Positions 1 to 9,083 of a DNA stretch of 59,311 nucleotides are shown here, piece after piece. Origin of the DNA: CAYNNP01 sp964398215 (GTDB lineage Bacteria; Planctomycetota; Planctomycetia; Pirellulales; Pirellulaceae); contig CAYNNP010000009.1 in the NCBI GenBank assembly GCA_964398215.1, positions 1 through 59,311 of the forward strand, given 5' to 3'. Under the pieces are notes generated by a model. That model did not search any database. It was given only the letters and a program-made list of their open reading frames with translations, and was not told the origin of the DNA. The first letter of the stretch is position 1, and each line of letters begins with the position of its first letter. Position numbers and translations under genes: made by a program.

Positions 1-94
1 ATCCGGTCGGAATGTAGGCCGGACCAAGGTCGAATGAAAACTGCCTGTCAACGGCCTTTTGTGTTTGCTGACGATTAGTCGTTATCCGGCAGCG

Positions 95-778
95 CTAATA
101 GGGGATGTCGATCGCGTCACAAATGTATCGCATCAACGGTTTGGCACGTTTGATGTCGTCAACCAATTTTGCGACGATTTCAGTAGACGTCATTTCGTCT
201 GCGGTCAGTGGAGCGACTGCGATGAAGTCGATTCGGCGAAGGTCTTCGATCATCGGATGGTCCTTCGCGTAGTCGCGCGGTGCGGTTTTCAATCGTTCGC
301 CGGACAGTTCAAATCGCTCACAAAACTTTTTGTTATTCCGCGCACGGAGCCAGGCTTTGGGATCTTCGTCGATCGCAGCGCGGATGGCCCGCAGGACCTT
401 ACTCTCTGGCCGCCAACATCCTGCTCCAATGAAGCACTCGTTGGGATCAAGGTGAATGTAGACACCTGGTGCGTGAATATCCTTGGCCGCCTGGTGCCGA
501 ATCGAAATACCCACGTTCGTCTTGTATGGGGTCTTGTCCTTGCCAAATCGTGTGTCGCGGTAAATTCGCATCACACTACCACCATTGGGCTTGGCGATTG
601 GATCCAGCATTGGGGCCGATCTGGAAAGCGGTTTACTCAACTGCTGGACCAGTTCTACGGCAGGATCACGCACCTCGTCATGATATCGGGATTTGTTTTC
701 CGTGAACCAATCACGATTGTTGTTACGTCTTAGTTGTTTCAAGAACTTGAATAGTTTTGGGCTGATAATTGACGACAT
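95..778 (-). CDS. DUF2461 (TIGR02453) family protein
   Basis: A 227-residue soluble protein with no signal peptide or membrane segment. Its N-terminus (residues 1-30) has the family pattern of a short Phe/Leu-rich helix followed by NRDWFTENKSRY, and the middle part carries RIYRDTRFGKDKTPYKTN (about residues 71-88) and then GVYIHL and FIGAGCW. These are the conserved blocks of DUF2461, whose usual length is about 210-230 residues, so the gene looks complete. The biochemical function of the family is not established and I do not propose one. It begins with ATG and is divergent from the NAD synthetase gene with a 120-base gap, so the two probably have separate promoters. Confident family call, function unknown. 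Confidence 0.85.
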   Translation of the reverse strand: MSSIISPKLFKFLKQLRRNNNRDWFTENKSRYHDEVRDPAVELVQQLSKPLSRSAPMLDPIAKPNGGSVMRIYRDTRFGKDKTPYKTNVGISIRHQAAKDIHAPGVYIHLDPNECFIGAGCWRPESKVLRAIRAAIDEDPKAWLRARNNKKFCERFELSGERLKTAPRDYAKDHPMIEDLRRIDFIAVAPLTADEMTSTEIVAKLVDDIKRAKPLMRYICDAIDIPY

Positions 779-898
779 TGTGCTTCTCGAGGTTGGCGAC
801 TTGGTCGTTGCGGATCGACCCAGCAGCTATGATACAATCCAGGCCAAGTCATTGAACCTGTAACCATCCGACTTATCTATCAACGACAAAGTACCAAC

Positions 899-2890
899 TT
901 GTTTGAACACGGCATCTTTCGGTTAAACATCACTGCCCCCAAGGTGACCATTGGTAACCCGGCGGAAAATGCAAAGGCCAGCATTTGTGCTGTGGACAAC
1001 GCCAACGCTGACTTGGTTTTATTGCCCGAATTGGGTTTGTCCGGCTACACGTGCGGAGATCTTTTCGGTAGCGACACGTTATTGCGTGGCAGTATCGACG
1101 CACTTATAGAAATCCGCAATCATTCGGCGAAGCATAAAAAAACCGTGGTCGTGGGCCTGCCGCTCGTTGTCGCTGGTTCGCTAATGAATGTGGCGGCTGT
1201 TGTTCAGAATGGTCGCGTTGCTGGAATCGTCCCCAAAAGTTTCTTGCCAAACTATCGAGAGTTTTACGAGGCGCGGCACTTTCGCGCTGCGAGCAAGTCG
1301 GATCCAAAGTTCATTGACATTGACGGCGATGAAATTCCGCTAGGCACAGACCTGCTTTTTCGCATGGGGGACGCCGTCATCGCGATAGAAATCTGCGAAG
1401 ACGTTTGGACTCCGATTCCACCCAGTTGTGCCGCGGCAGTCGCAGGCGCGAACGTCTTGTTGAATTTGTCCGCCAGCAACGAAACGATTGGCAAAGTAGC
1501 GTGGCGTCGTGATTTAGTGCGGAGCCAATCGGGGCGATGTATCGCGGCGTACGCTTACTGTTCTTCTGGGCCAACTGAATCGACATCGGATTTGGTGTTC
1601 GGTGGCCACTGTTTGGTTGCGGAAAACGGCAGCATGATTGGTGAGTCGCGACGTGTTGGCGACGGACTGCAGCCTCACGTACAAGAAACCTCCATTACCT
1701 GCGACATTGACCTGGAACGATTGGCACACGACAGGCGAGTGATTGGTTCATTCGACGACGTGCGTGACTCATTGGGCAAAGAATTTCGCACGATACCGCT
1801 GGATGATGACTCGGAAAATCGATCGGCAAGAAGTGACCTTTTGAGACGAGTCGACGCGCATCCATTTGTTCCCGATGAGTCTCGCGAACTGGATGCTCGT
1901 TGTGCGGAAGTCATCGGCATTCAAACAGCCGGATTGGTCAAACGACTTTCTTGCATTTCCGAATCGACACCACTGACGATTGGCGTTTCGGGTGGACTGG
2001 ATAGCACATTGGCTTTGTTGGTTGCTTTACAGGCATGTGACGCGATCGGTCGACCGCGATCGGCAATCCATGGAATCACAATGCCGGGTTTCGGGACAAC
2101 AAAGCACACGAAAACTAGCGCTGATCAACTGATCGAACTTACTGGAATTACCGGCGAATGTATCGACATTCGTGAATTGTGTTTGGACACGTTTCGATCG
2201 TTGGAGCATTCGCCGCTGGGGATCAAGATCGACGAATCGACGACGGCGGATTCATTGCACGCCGATTTGATCGCAAGGTCAAACGAAAACGCAAGCGACT
2301 TGACGTTCGAGAATGTTCAGGCTCGCGTGCGAACGATGCTGTTGATGAGCCGCGGCTTTGTGCTGGGAACCGGTGACATGAGTGAACAAGCATTGGGTTG
2401 GTGCACTTACAATGCGGACCACATGTCGATGTACAACGTCAATACCTCGATTCCCAAAACATTGGTCAAGTTCTTGGTGCGTTACGCTGCTGACAACTAC
2501 TACCAGGATTCATTGCAGTCTTTGTTGCACCGCGTTGCCGATACAACGATTTCGCCCGAGCTAATGCCTGCCTCTCCCGAAGGCGAGATCTTGCAAGACA
2601 CCGAAGCGTCGATCGGCGCGTATGAGTTGCATGATTTCTTTCTGTATCACTTCGTCCGGAACGGGTTCAGCAAGGAAAAGATATTGTTCCTGGCTAGTCA
2701 CGCGAGTTTCGACCAGGAATACACTGGGGAGCACATCGCCGAGACGTTTGATACATTCATTCGCAGGTTCTTTTTCAATCAGTTCAAACGCAACTGCGTG
2801 CCAGATGGCCCAAAAGTTGGTTCGGTAAGCTTATCGCCTCGTGGTGATTGGCGGATGCCCAGCGACGCCGATTGGCATCGCTTTGGCTAA
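899..2890 (+). CDS. nadE: Glutamine-dependent NAD(+) synthetase
   Basis: Catalyses the last step of NAD synthesis: amidation of deamido-NAD with ATP, using ammonia released from glutamine. The 663-residue protein has the two-domain layout of the long NadE form. The N-terminal nitrilase-type glutaminase domain (about 1-290) shows the catalytic triad Glu44 (LLPELG), Lys113 (VPKSFLPNY) and Cys166 (EICEDVW). The C-terminal ATP-pyrophosphatase domain (about 325-640) carries the P-loop SGGLDS at 364-369 and the later GTGDMSEQALGWCTYNADHM block. The start is TTG; no in-frame ATG lies close upstream and the family N-terminus begins right here, so TTG is the best choice. No clear ribosome binding site. 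Neighbours do not belong to the same pathway. Length and motifs indicate an intact enzyme. Confidence 0.95.
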   Translation: MFEHGIFRLNITAPKVTIGNPAENAKASICAVDNANADLVLLPELGLSGYTCGDLFGSDTLLRGSIDALIEIRNHSAKHKKTVVVGLPLVVAGSLMNVAAVVQNGRVAGIVPKSFLPNYREFYEARHFRAASKSDPKFIDIDGDEIPLGTDLLFRMGDAVIAIEICEDVWTPIPPSCAAAVAGANVLLNLSASNETIGKVAWRRDLVRSQSGRCIAAYAYCSSGPTESTSDLVFGGHCLVAENGSMIGESRRVGDGLQPHVQETSITCDIDLERLAHDRRVIGSFDDVRDSLGKEFRTIPLDDDSENRSARSDLLRRVDAHPFVPDESRELDARCAEVIGIQTAGLVKRLSCISESTPLTIGVSGGLDSTLALLVALQACDAIGRPRSAIHGITMPGFGTTKHTKTSADQLIELTGITGECIDIRELCLDTFRSLEHSPLGIKIDESTTADSLHADLIARSNENASDLTFENVQARVRTMLLMSRGFVLGTGDMSEQALGWCTYNADHMSMYNVNTSIPKTLVKFLVRYAADNYYQDSLQSLLHRVADTTISPELMPASPEGEILQDTEASIGAYELHDFFLYHFVRNGFSKEKILFLASHASFDQEYTGEHIAETFDTFIRRFFFNQFKRNCVPDGPKVGSVSLSPRGDWRMPSDADWHRFG

Positions 2891-2989
2891 ACCCAACGAT
2901 TCGAAAGCCACGTTGCTTTGTTCGTCGGTACACGCAGAGATTCGGTTCACGACCTGTTAAAAAACATCTAGGTATAAAGGAATAAGAGA

Positions 2990-4840
2990 TTGGGCTGGAG
3001 TCGCCAAATCCCCTTCAAAGTCGACATAGCGGGCGTGATCGAGATCATGGGATCGTCGCTGTACAGTCGATTGGACACTCCGATTAGAGAGTTGATCCAG
3101 AATTCACATGATGCCGTCATGCGTCGGCGAAACAGAGACCTTTCCTATCAAGGTCGGATTGACATTGTTCAAGATGCCGCCAAAAAGACCATCACGTTTT
3201 CTGATGATGGGATCGGACTATCGCCGGAGGATGCCGAATCTTATTTGGGGACCTTGGGGATTGGGATCACCGGTCTGCTGAAAGGCCGCGGAACCGACGA
3301 AGCGAGGCAATCTGTTTCCGGTAGTGGTGACGGATTGATCGGGCAATTTGGCATCGGGCTTTTCAGTGCATTCATGCTGGCCGAACAGTTGGTCGTCAAC
3401 AGTCGCCGGATGGATTGCGAGGAAGGCGTGCAGTGGTCAGCCGGTCCGGGAACCGAAATCAAAATCGAGCAATCCAAGCGAGAGTCATCCGGGACTGATA
3501 TCACACTGCATCTCAAGCCTGACTGTACAGCGCTTGCCGAGAATGAAGAACTGCTGGAAACAGCGATCAAACAGTTCGCGGACTTTTTGCCCGTTCCGAT
3601 TCACTTGAACGGATCATCCGCACGAGCCAACGTGATCAATGTCGCTTGGTTTGAAGCCACGCCAGATGACGAAGCCATTGAATTGGGATTGGCCGGATAC
3701 TTTGACGAATCACCGTTAGATGTGATTCCCATTCGTATCGACAGCCCACCGGTCGAAGGAGCCCTGTACGTTTCGCCACAACGAACACCTGGGTTTTCCG
3801 ATGATGCGGTGGTCGCGGTTACCATTCGGCGCATGGTGATTTCGCGGCGGATTCATGAATTGATTCCGCCCTGGGCATCGTTCTTGCGAGGAGTCCTGGA
3901 ACTGCCAGCCTGTTCACCGACGGCCAGCCGTGAGGACTTGGTGCGTGATGACAAGTTTGCCAGCGTTCAGGTGACATTGTCGAATTTGATTTTTGATCAC
4001 TTTACAAAGTTGGCTCGCGAGCAACCCAAACGTCTTGAAGCGATCATCAACTGGCATCGATTCACCATTGCCGGATCGGCGCTGGACGAACCGCGGTTGC
4101 GCGAACTGCTGCGCGAGTGTTATCGATTTTCCACCACCAAGGGCGACCTGACTTTCAACGAAATTCTTGAGCATAGTGAAGCAGATCCGATCCTTGAATT
4201 GGAAGCGGATCGAGTCATCTGGTACAACGCCGATCGTCGTCAAGAGCGTTGGATGAACGAACTGTTTTCAGGCCATGACGCAATTTGTGTTCATGCTCTG
4301 CGGTCCTTTGAAGAAACGCTGTTGGCAGCCATGGTTGCCGATACAAGCGAATTGGTGGTGGACCTGCGAGTTGGAAGTCCATCTTCAAAGAGTTTCGGCG
4401 ATTCGATCTTGGGCATGTCGGACTTACAAGAATCCGATGCTGACTGGAGTGAATTCCTGGATTGCACGGGCGCAAAAGTCATGCTCGCTTCGTTTCGTAG
4501 TCCACAACCGGTCATGGCTTTCCTGAATGAACGCTACGAACTCGCAAAGACGTTTGAACAGCTAAAGAAAGAGGCCGACATCCCCAGAGGTTTCCAGCGC
4601 CTGATCGACTCCCATTTCGACCAAAGTTCGGCAGAAAAAAACGAAGTGATTTTGAATCGATCCCATCGTTTGGTTCAACGTGCGATCACCAAAGGAACCA
4701 AGAGCCCGCTTGCCAATGTCGTACGATTGTTGGTACTCGGTGCCTTGAATTCAGCCGGCGCCAGTGTTTCTAGCGAAGCCCACAACAAACAGTCTGAAGA
4801 CTTGGATTGGATCGCAGAAGTTCTCTGGGGTCGTGATTGA
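2990..4840 (+). CDS. Hsp90-family (HtpG-like) GHKL ATPase
   Basis: A 616-residue protein related to the chaperone HtpG. The N-terminal ATPase domain (about 1-200) has the GHKL motifs: RELIQNSHDA with Glu34 and Asn38 at the same numbers as in E. coli HtpG, SDDGIGL at 71-77 and GQFGIGLFSAF at 118-128. The middle domain contains a TASRED block resembling the HtpG NVSRE loop whose Arg contacts ATP. The remaining C-terminal part is poorly conserved and lacks an MEEVD tail. The start is TTG at 2990: an in-frame TAA lies at 2975-2977 and an AAGGA site at 2977-2981 is well spaced. A TPR-repeat gene follows 69 bases downstream on the same strand, so the pair is likely co-transcribed. Because the sequence is far from canonical HtpG, I regard it as a divergent paralogue; clients are unknown. 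Confidence 0.85.
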   Translation: MGWSRQIPFKVDIAGVIEIMGSSLYSRLDTPIRELIQNSHDAVMRRRNRDLSYQGRIDIVQDAAKKTITFSDDGIGLSPEDAESYLGTLGIGITGLLKGRGTDEARQSVSGSGDGLIGQFGIGLFSAFMLAEQLVVNSRRMDCEEGVQWSAGPGTEIKIEQSKRESSGTDITLHLKPDCTALAENEELLETAIKQFADFLPVPIHLNGSSARANVINVAWFEATPDDEAIELGLAGYFDESPLDVIPIRIDSPPVEGALYVSPQRTPGFSDDAVVAVTIRRMVISRRIHELIPPWASFLRGVLELPACSPTASREDLVRDDKFASVQVTLSNLIFDHFTKLAREQPKRLEAIINWHRFTIAGSALDEPRLRELLRECYRFSTTKGDLTFNEILEHSEADPILELEADRVIWYNADRRQERWMNELFSGHDAICVHALRSFEETLLAAMVADTSELVVDLRVGSPSSKSFGDSILGMSDLQESDADWSEFLDCTGAKVMLASFRSPQPVMAFLNERYELAKTFEQLKKEADIPRGFQRLIDSHFDQSSAEKNEVILNRSHRLVQRAITKGTKSPLANVVRLLVLGALNSAGASVSSEAHNKQSEDLDWIAEVLWGRD

Positions 4841-4909
4841 CTTTCTGCGATTTCTGACGTCTCTGTCAAGCAAACTTCCACTACACAATCACTGGTACTT
4901 GGGCACAAA

Positions 4910-7483
4910 ATGAACGAATCGCATTCAGACGAAATTATCGCGCAGCTGGAGAAAATGAATTCGGAGGCGGGCGACTACATCACGTCATGCAAATACAAAA
5001 CATCGTACGATTTGTATGGAAAAATGCGACAAAGGGCAAAGCATGATGGGCACTTGTATTTTTATGCGCTGGGTACATTTTTCCAAATGGACCAGGCTCA
5101 ATACCTGCTGGATTTTAGCACGATGCGCGAACGAGCGATCGAGTTGATCTCGCTGCTGGAGAGCGAAGAACAAGCGCGAAAGATCCAGCCAGATGTGCCG
5201 ATGCCGATCTTTGATCACCTTGTCTATTCGATGAGTTCATGTGCCTACGAGAACCTGGCGGAGGCAACCGGCCAGTTGGATGGGTACAACTCGGAAGGTT
5301 TGCAGGCTTGCATCGCTGACGGGATTCAGATCTGCCGCCAAACGGGAAAGCTTCCCTGCATCGGTTGTTTTCGAGAGTATTCGTGTGACGTTTACATGTC
5401 CGCGGATGACGCCGAGATCGCACGGCACCAATGCAATTTGGTTTTGGACCAGAGTTTACCGCCGTCGGATCGTGGTGATCGGCGGTGGTTGGCGATGAAA
5501 AAGATCGCTTGGATGAGTTGTCTGGAAGGCAACTTGGAAAAGGCAATCTCGCAAATCAGCGAATCTCTCAAGCTTTGCGAAGATGAAAATGTATCGCTCA
5601 AGCTGGAGTCGCAACTACGCGCGATTCTTGACTACGACACGTACTTGATTTTGTCTGGCCAGCCCACGGCTTTTGCTTCTTCACCGTTTGCATCTCAGCG
5701 TCCGCCCAAAGGCGAATGTCCAATGCTGGATCTGCAAGAAGATCTGAGCAAGGCGTTGGAGCTGACAATGAATGAAGATTGGGATCAAGCGTCCGAGATC
5801 CTTGTGGATTGGGATCGATCGCTCAGTCAGTCCAGCGCCAATCATTTGTGGTTTGAAACTCGTCTTCGGTTGGTGGCGGTCAAGCGAATGTCCGGCGATA
5901 CGAAAATGGCCGAGCGTTTGGCAAAGCAGCTTGAGAAGAAAGCCAATGAGGCGACCGATTGGTTAACACTCAGGCGACTTGCTGCGATCATGGATCCTGA
6001 TGTGCCGACTTCTCCGATCGGTGTGTTCGGCAAGCAAAAACAGACAAACGGATCCATTGAGGACACATCGACGCCTGCCGATAGCGACGAGCAATCGGAA
6101 CCGCCCAAGGACAAAGAGCGTGGTGGCCCATTGCGTGACGCGATCACGACGATTGGCGAAAAGATGATGATCATCAAACCGGAAACGGCCGAACAACAGA
6201 TGGCCGAAGTCCGAACAGAGTTGTGGTCGTACACGAGCGAGAAAATCGACCACCCCGATGATGCTTCTGGTGTCCTGCACCTAATGACTTTCGTCATGGG
6301 CGATTGTTCTGATGCCGAAAAAACCTGGAATTGGGCAAACGAGCTTGCGAGTAAGTTCCAGGAGGACGGAACGGTTCTTTCGTTGCTGGGCCAATTGGGC
6401 AACTTGCTTCGCTTTAGTGACAATCATGAATTCGCAGAAACAATCACGGCGGATCGACTGGAACCGCTGTTTCGCAAGTCATTGGAACTACACAATACGC
6501 GGCCTAGAAGTTTCATGCGGGCGGGTGATCACTTTCGTTCCGAAGGCAACATAGGCGAAGCCGAACGATGCTATGCCCGCGCGTTTAGATTGGAACGCAC
6601 CGAGGGCGAGATTGCGGTTCGGCTAGCTGACCTTTATCGAGAAACCGACCGCGGTCGTGATGCACTTCACGTGTTGGATGTGTGTCTGCGCGAGGGCAGT
6701 CAGCATCCAGGTGTTCCCTGGGAAGCCGCTTTGGCTGCGTTCGCTGTGCAAAGATACGAAGCCATGCTGACGTACCTTGATCGATTCGAGTCGGAATCGG
6801 GCGAGAAGCCTTGGATGCATTACTATCGCGCGATCGCGTTGTTGGAGCTTGGCAAGCCAGAGGAATCGTTTGCGGCCATTGAAGCCGAACAGAAGTTCTT
6901 TGACGAACCATTGTTCCATACGATTTCTGTTCGCGGTTCTGCGTTGGCAGCAATCGGCAGAGCTGATGAAGCAAAAGTTGATTTCCGCAAAACGCTTGCA
7001 ATGAAACTTGGCGAGATCGATTATCTGACGCCGCCAGGAATCGCCGACGCACTGCAGCGGTGCTGGAAAGCTGCCAAGGTAATGTCCGATTTGGAATTGG
7101 AAAACGAATTCATGCAGCGGCTTTTGGAAGCAGGACTGGCCGAAGAAGATATGTTTGAACCAACGCGAACCGCGAAAGCCAAAGAGGTCAGCTTGTTTCG
7201 CTGTTTGCTGGAGCAACCACTCAACGACAACTGGAGCGATCACCCAGCGTGCTTGCCGGGCCAATCTCATTGGCCCGTGTACTTAGCAGAGTGGGGAGTG
7301 CTGGCGAGCGATGAAGAAGAGGCGGAGTCGATAGCGATCCAGTGGCAACAAAAGTGTTTTGCCGAGGAAACGCCAACTCTTTCTCAGATTCTGCCCAGCG
7401 ACCAAACCTATGTCGATAGCCCTGGCGTGGTGTGGCAGGGCGGACGGTTCTCACCGGTTGATTTCGCGGAAGAAGAACTCTAA
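4910..7483 (+). CDS. Large tetratricopeptide-repeat protein, partner of the Hsp90-like gene
   Basis: An 857-residue, highly helical cytoplasmic protein with no signal peptide. TPR-like helical pairs are visible through much of the chain, clearest around residues 540-720 (for example AGDHFRSEGNIGEAERCYAR and ALAAIGRADEAKVDFRKTL). A charged, probably disordered linker lies near 375-405. TPR folds mediate protein-protein contacts. The gene follows the Hsp90-like ATPase on the same strand, which suggests a bacterial counterpart of the Hsp90/TPR-cochaperone arrangement, although the Hsp90-like protein lacks the MEEVD peptide recognised by eukaryotic TPR clamps. The ATG at 4910 is the first in the frame. 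No enzymatic motif is visible and the function is unknown. Confidence 0.8.
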   Translation: MNESHSDEIIAQLEKMNSEAGDYITSCKYKTSYDLYGKMRQRAKHDGHLYFYALGTFFQMDQAQYLLDFSTMRERAIELISLLESEEQARKIQPDVPMPIFDHLVYSMSSCAYENLAEATGQLDGYNSEGLQACIADGIQICRQTGKLPCIGCFREYSCDVYMSADDAEIARHQCNLVLDQSLPPSDRGDRRWLAMKKIAWMSCLEGNLEKAISQISESLKLCEDENVSLKLESQLRAILDYDTYLILSGQPTAFASSPFASQRPPKGECPMLDLQEDLSKALELTMNEDWDQASEILVDWDRSLSQSSANHLWFETRLRLVAVKRMSGDTKMAERLAKQLEKKANEATDWLTLRRLAAIMDPDVPTSPIGVFGKQKQTNGSIEDTSTPADSDEQSEPPKDKERGGPLRDAITTIGEKMMIIKPETAEQQMAEVRTELWSYTSEKIDHPDDASGVLHLMTFVMGDCSDAEKTWNWANELASKFQEDGTVLSLLGQLGNLLRFSDNHEFAETITADRLEPLFRKSLELHNTRPRSFMRAGDHFRSEGNIGEAERCYARAFRLERTEGEIAVRLADLYRETDRGRDALHVLDVCLREGSQHPGVPWEAALAAFAVQRYEAMLTYLDRFESESGEKPWMHYYRAIALLELGKPEESFAAIEAEQKFFDEPLFHTISVRGSALAAIGRADEAKVDFRKTLAMKLGEIDYLTPPGIADALQRCWKAAKVMSDLELENEFMQRLLEAGLAEEDMFEPTRTAKAKEVSLFRCLLEQPLNDNWSDHPACLPGQSHWPVYLAEWGVLASDEEEAESIAIQWQQKCFAEETPTLSQILPSDQTYVDSPGVVWQGGRFSPVDFAEEEL

Positions 7484-7521
7484 GAAGCGGGCAAAAGTTG
7501 GTGCCCGCGTACAATTAGTTT

Positions 7522-7551
7522 GTAGTACCGGCTTCATGAAGGCGGTACTAC
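7522..7551. repeat. REP-like palindrome, family A copy 1
   Basis: A near-perfect 30-base inverted repeat in the gap between the converging TPR and thioredoxin-like genes. GTAGTACCG at 7522-7530 pairs with CGGTACTAC at 7543-7551, and inside it CTTCA pairs with TGAAG around one mismatch. The right half plus its flank (GAAGGCGGTACTACGAACAC and the following AAGGCACT) recurs almost unchanged at 19945-19971. The placement between convergent stops suits a dispersed extragenic repeat and it could also act as a bidirectional terminator, though no T-run follows. Confidence 0.7.
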
Positions 7552-7578
7552 GAACACAAGGCACTCTAGCGCTGCATC

Positions 7579-8892
7579 TCACTTTTTCCGCTGTGGTGCT
7601 GTTTCGACGTGTCCGCCTTTGCACAGCACATCCAGTTCGTCACTCAGTCGCTGACGCAGCGCGTCTTCGCCGGCGAATCCAACGTGCGCAGATTCAACAA
7701 CGCCGTCTTTGCCGATCACCACAGTCAACGGGATCGCTTCGGCAGCGAAACCTGATGAAATCTTGGTCTCCGTGTCCAGCACAACCGCGATATCCCAACC
7801 TTGCTTTTTAAGAAAGGCTTTGACTCGGTCGATGTCTTCACCCACGTTCACAGGAAAGAAAACGACGCCCTTGTCAGCGTACTTGTCTGTCACTTCTTGG
7901 ATAATCGGGATTGAGTTGACGCATGGCTTACACCAAGTTGCCCAAAAATCAACAACCAAGACTTTGTCGTCCAGCTCGCCAGTTTGAATTCGTTTGCCGT
8001 TGGGAAGTGTGGCGCTGAACGAAGGCGCTTTCTTTCCCAATAGCGGATACTTCGCTACGGCTTCTGAAACGGCGTCATAGTACTTGTCGACTGATTCGTA
8101 TTCCGTAGCATCCTTTGAAGGGCGATAGTCGAATAGTGCATCGTCGACGGTACCTGAGATGCGCCATGAAACAAAGTCATAACGCATGAGATAGGTGAAA
8201 CCACGAGGAGCCTGCAATTGGCCTGTTGCCACCAACATTGGAGTCAGATCGACCATCAGCCGTAGCGGCTTTCTTGTTTCGCTGGAGATCCAAAAATCCC
8301 ATGTCACATCATCGCCCTGAACGCCGCGCAAGTGGACCGACGGAGTTTTACCACGGAACTTGCCACGATCAACGATCTCGACAGATTTCATCGCGCCCAA
8401 AAATGATGCAACCGGGTCGGAGCCAGCGAATGTCAATGCGTAAACGACTTCCGGATAAGGCCCCAGCGCGATCGGCATATCGGTAACCGCTTGCTTTGTC
8501 GAAATCGCCTTCGAGTTCTTGAGGTACGCATCGGGCGCTAGCGCGACCGTGAAACGCTTACCGTCACAATAGACTCGTGTGCGTTGCTCGGGTTCTTTGT
8601 AGTAAACGGTAAACTTGTTAGGAAAACTCGACGCGATTTGGTACGTCGACTTGGTCGTGTTCTTAACAATTCCATCAACGATCGAATCGACTGACAACTG
8701 GACTTGAGCGCGAGAGGCTTTAGCAGTTGAAATTGCTTTGAACAAAGGCAAGAGCTCTTTGCTTACGTCCTTCTTTAGCTCAAAAACGGGTGCCTCCTCC
8801 TCATTATTGTTCTCCGGATCGTCAGACCAAACAGGTCCCGCCGCGAGTGTAAAGAGACAGAGAGTAAGAGCGATGACAGGCTTGCTACGCAT
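7579..8892 (-). CDS. Exported TlpA-like thioredoxin with N-terminal DUF2092-like domain
   Basis: A 437-residue protein with a Sec signal peptide (about residues 1-23, hydrophobic LALCLF-type core then an acidic mature N-terminus). Residues about 40-260 form a beta-rich domain resembling DUF2092, a LolA-like fold for outer envelope proteins. The C-terminal domain (about 287-425) is a TlpA/ResA-type redoxin with VVDFWATWCKPC; the redox pair is Cys321/Cys324, and the cis-Pro segment is AIPLTVVIG. This predicts a periplasmic thiol-disulfide oxidoreductase. The fusion of a lipid-carrier-like domain with a redoxin is frequent in planctomycetes as far as I recall; its substrate is unknown. ATG start, no operon partner. 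The redoxin call is firm, the N-terminal domain call moderate. Confidence 0.85.
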   Translation of the reverse strand: MRSKPVIALTLCLFTLAAGPVWSDDPENNNEEEAPVFELKKDVSKELLPLFKAISTAKASRAQVQLSVDSIVDGIVKNTTKSTYQIASSFPNKFTVYYKEPEQRTRVYCDGKRFTVALAPDAYLKNSKAISTKQAVTDMPIALGPYPEVVYALTFAGSDPVASFLGAMKSVEIVDRGKFRGKTPSVHLRGVQGDDVTWDFWISSETRKPLRLMVDLTPMLVATGQLQAPRGFTYLMRYDFVSWRISGTVDDALFDYRPSKDATEYESVDKYYDAVSEAVAKYPLLGKKAPSFSATLPNGKRIQTGELDDKVLVVDFWATWCKPCVNSIPIIQEVTDKYADKGVVFFPVNVGEDIDRVKAFLKKQGWDIAVVLDTETKISSGFAAEAIPLTVVIGKDGVVESAHVGFAGEDALRQRLSDELDVLCKGGHVETAPQRKK

Positions 8893-9083
8893 TCCAAGAA
8901 TTTCATTCGTGAGTTCGGTTACAACATACGTCTCTCATGATATTCGCTGCCGCTTCGTCTGAACATCGCAAATGAATCGGACCCGCAGAAGCCGCAGGCT
9001 GCCTAAGATGCCATCGCAAACAGCCATTTTTACCGCATTTTAGTCGCGTTCAAAGCAACGGGCACATGCAAAAGTAGTGCAGA

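Noticed and set aside
1..40. GTAGGCCGGACC-like sequence at the window start as a REP element
   Set aside because: No complete inverted partner is present within the window, so it cannot be judged.
5842..6423. 193-codon open frame on the minus strand inside the TPR gene
   Set aside because: It is fully antisense to a well-supported gene and its translation resembles no family.
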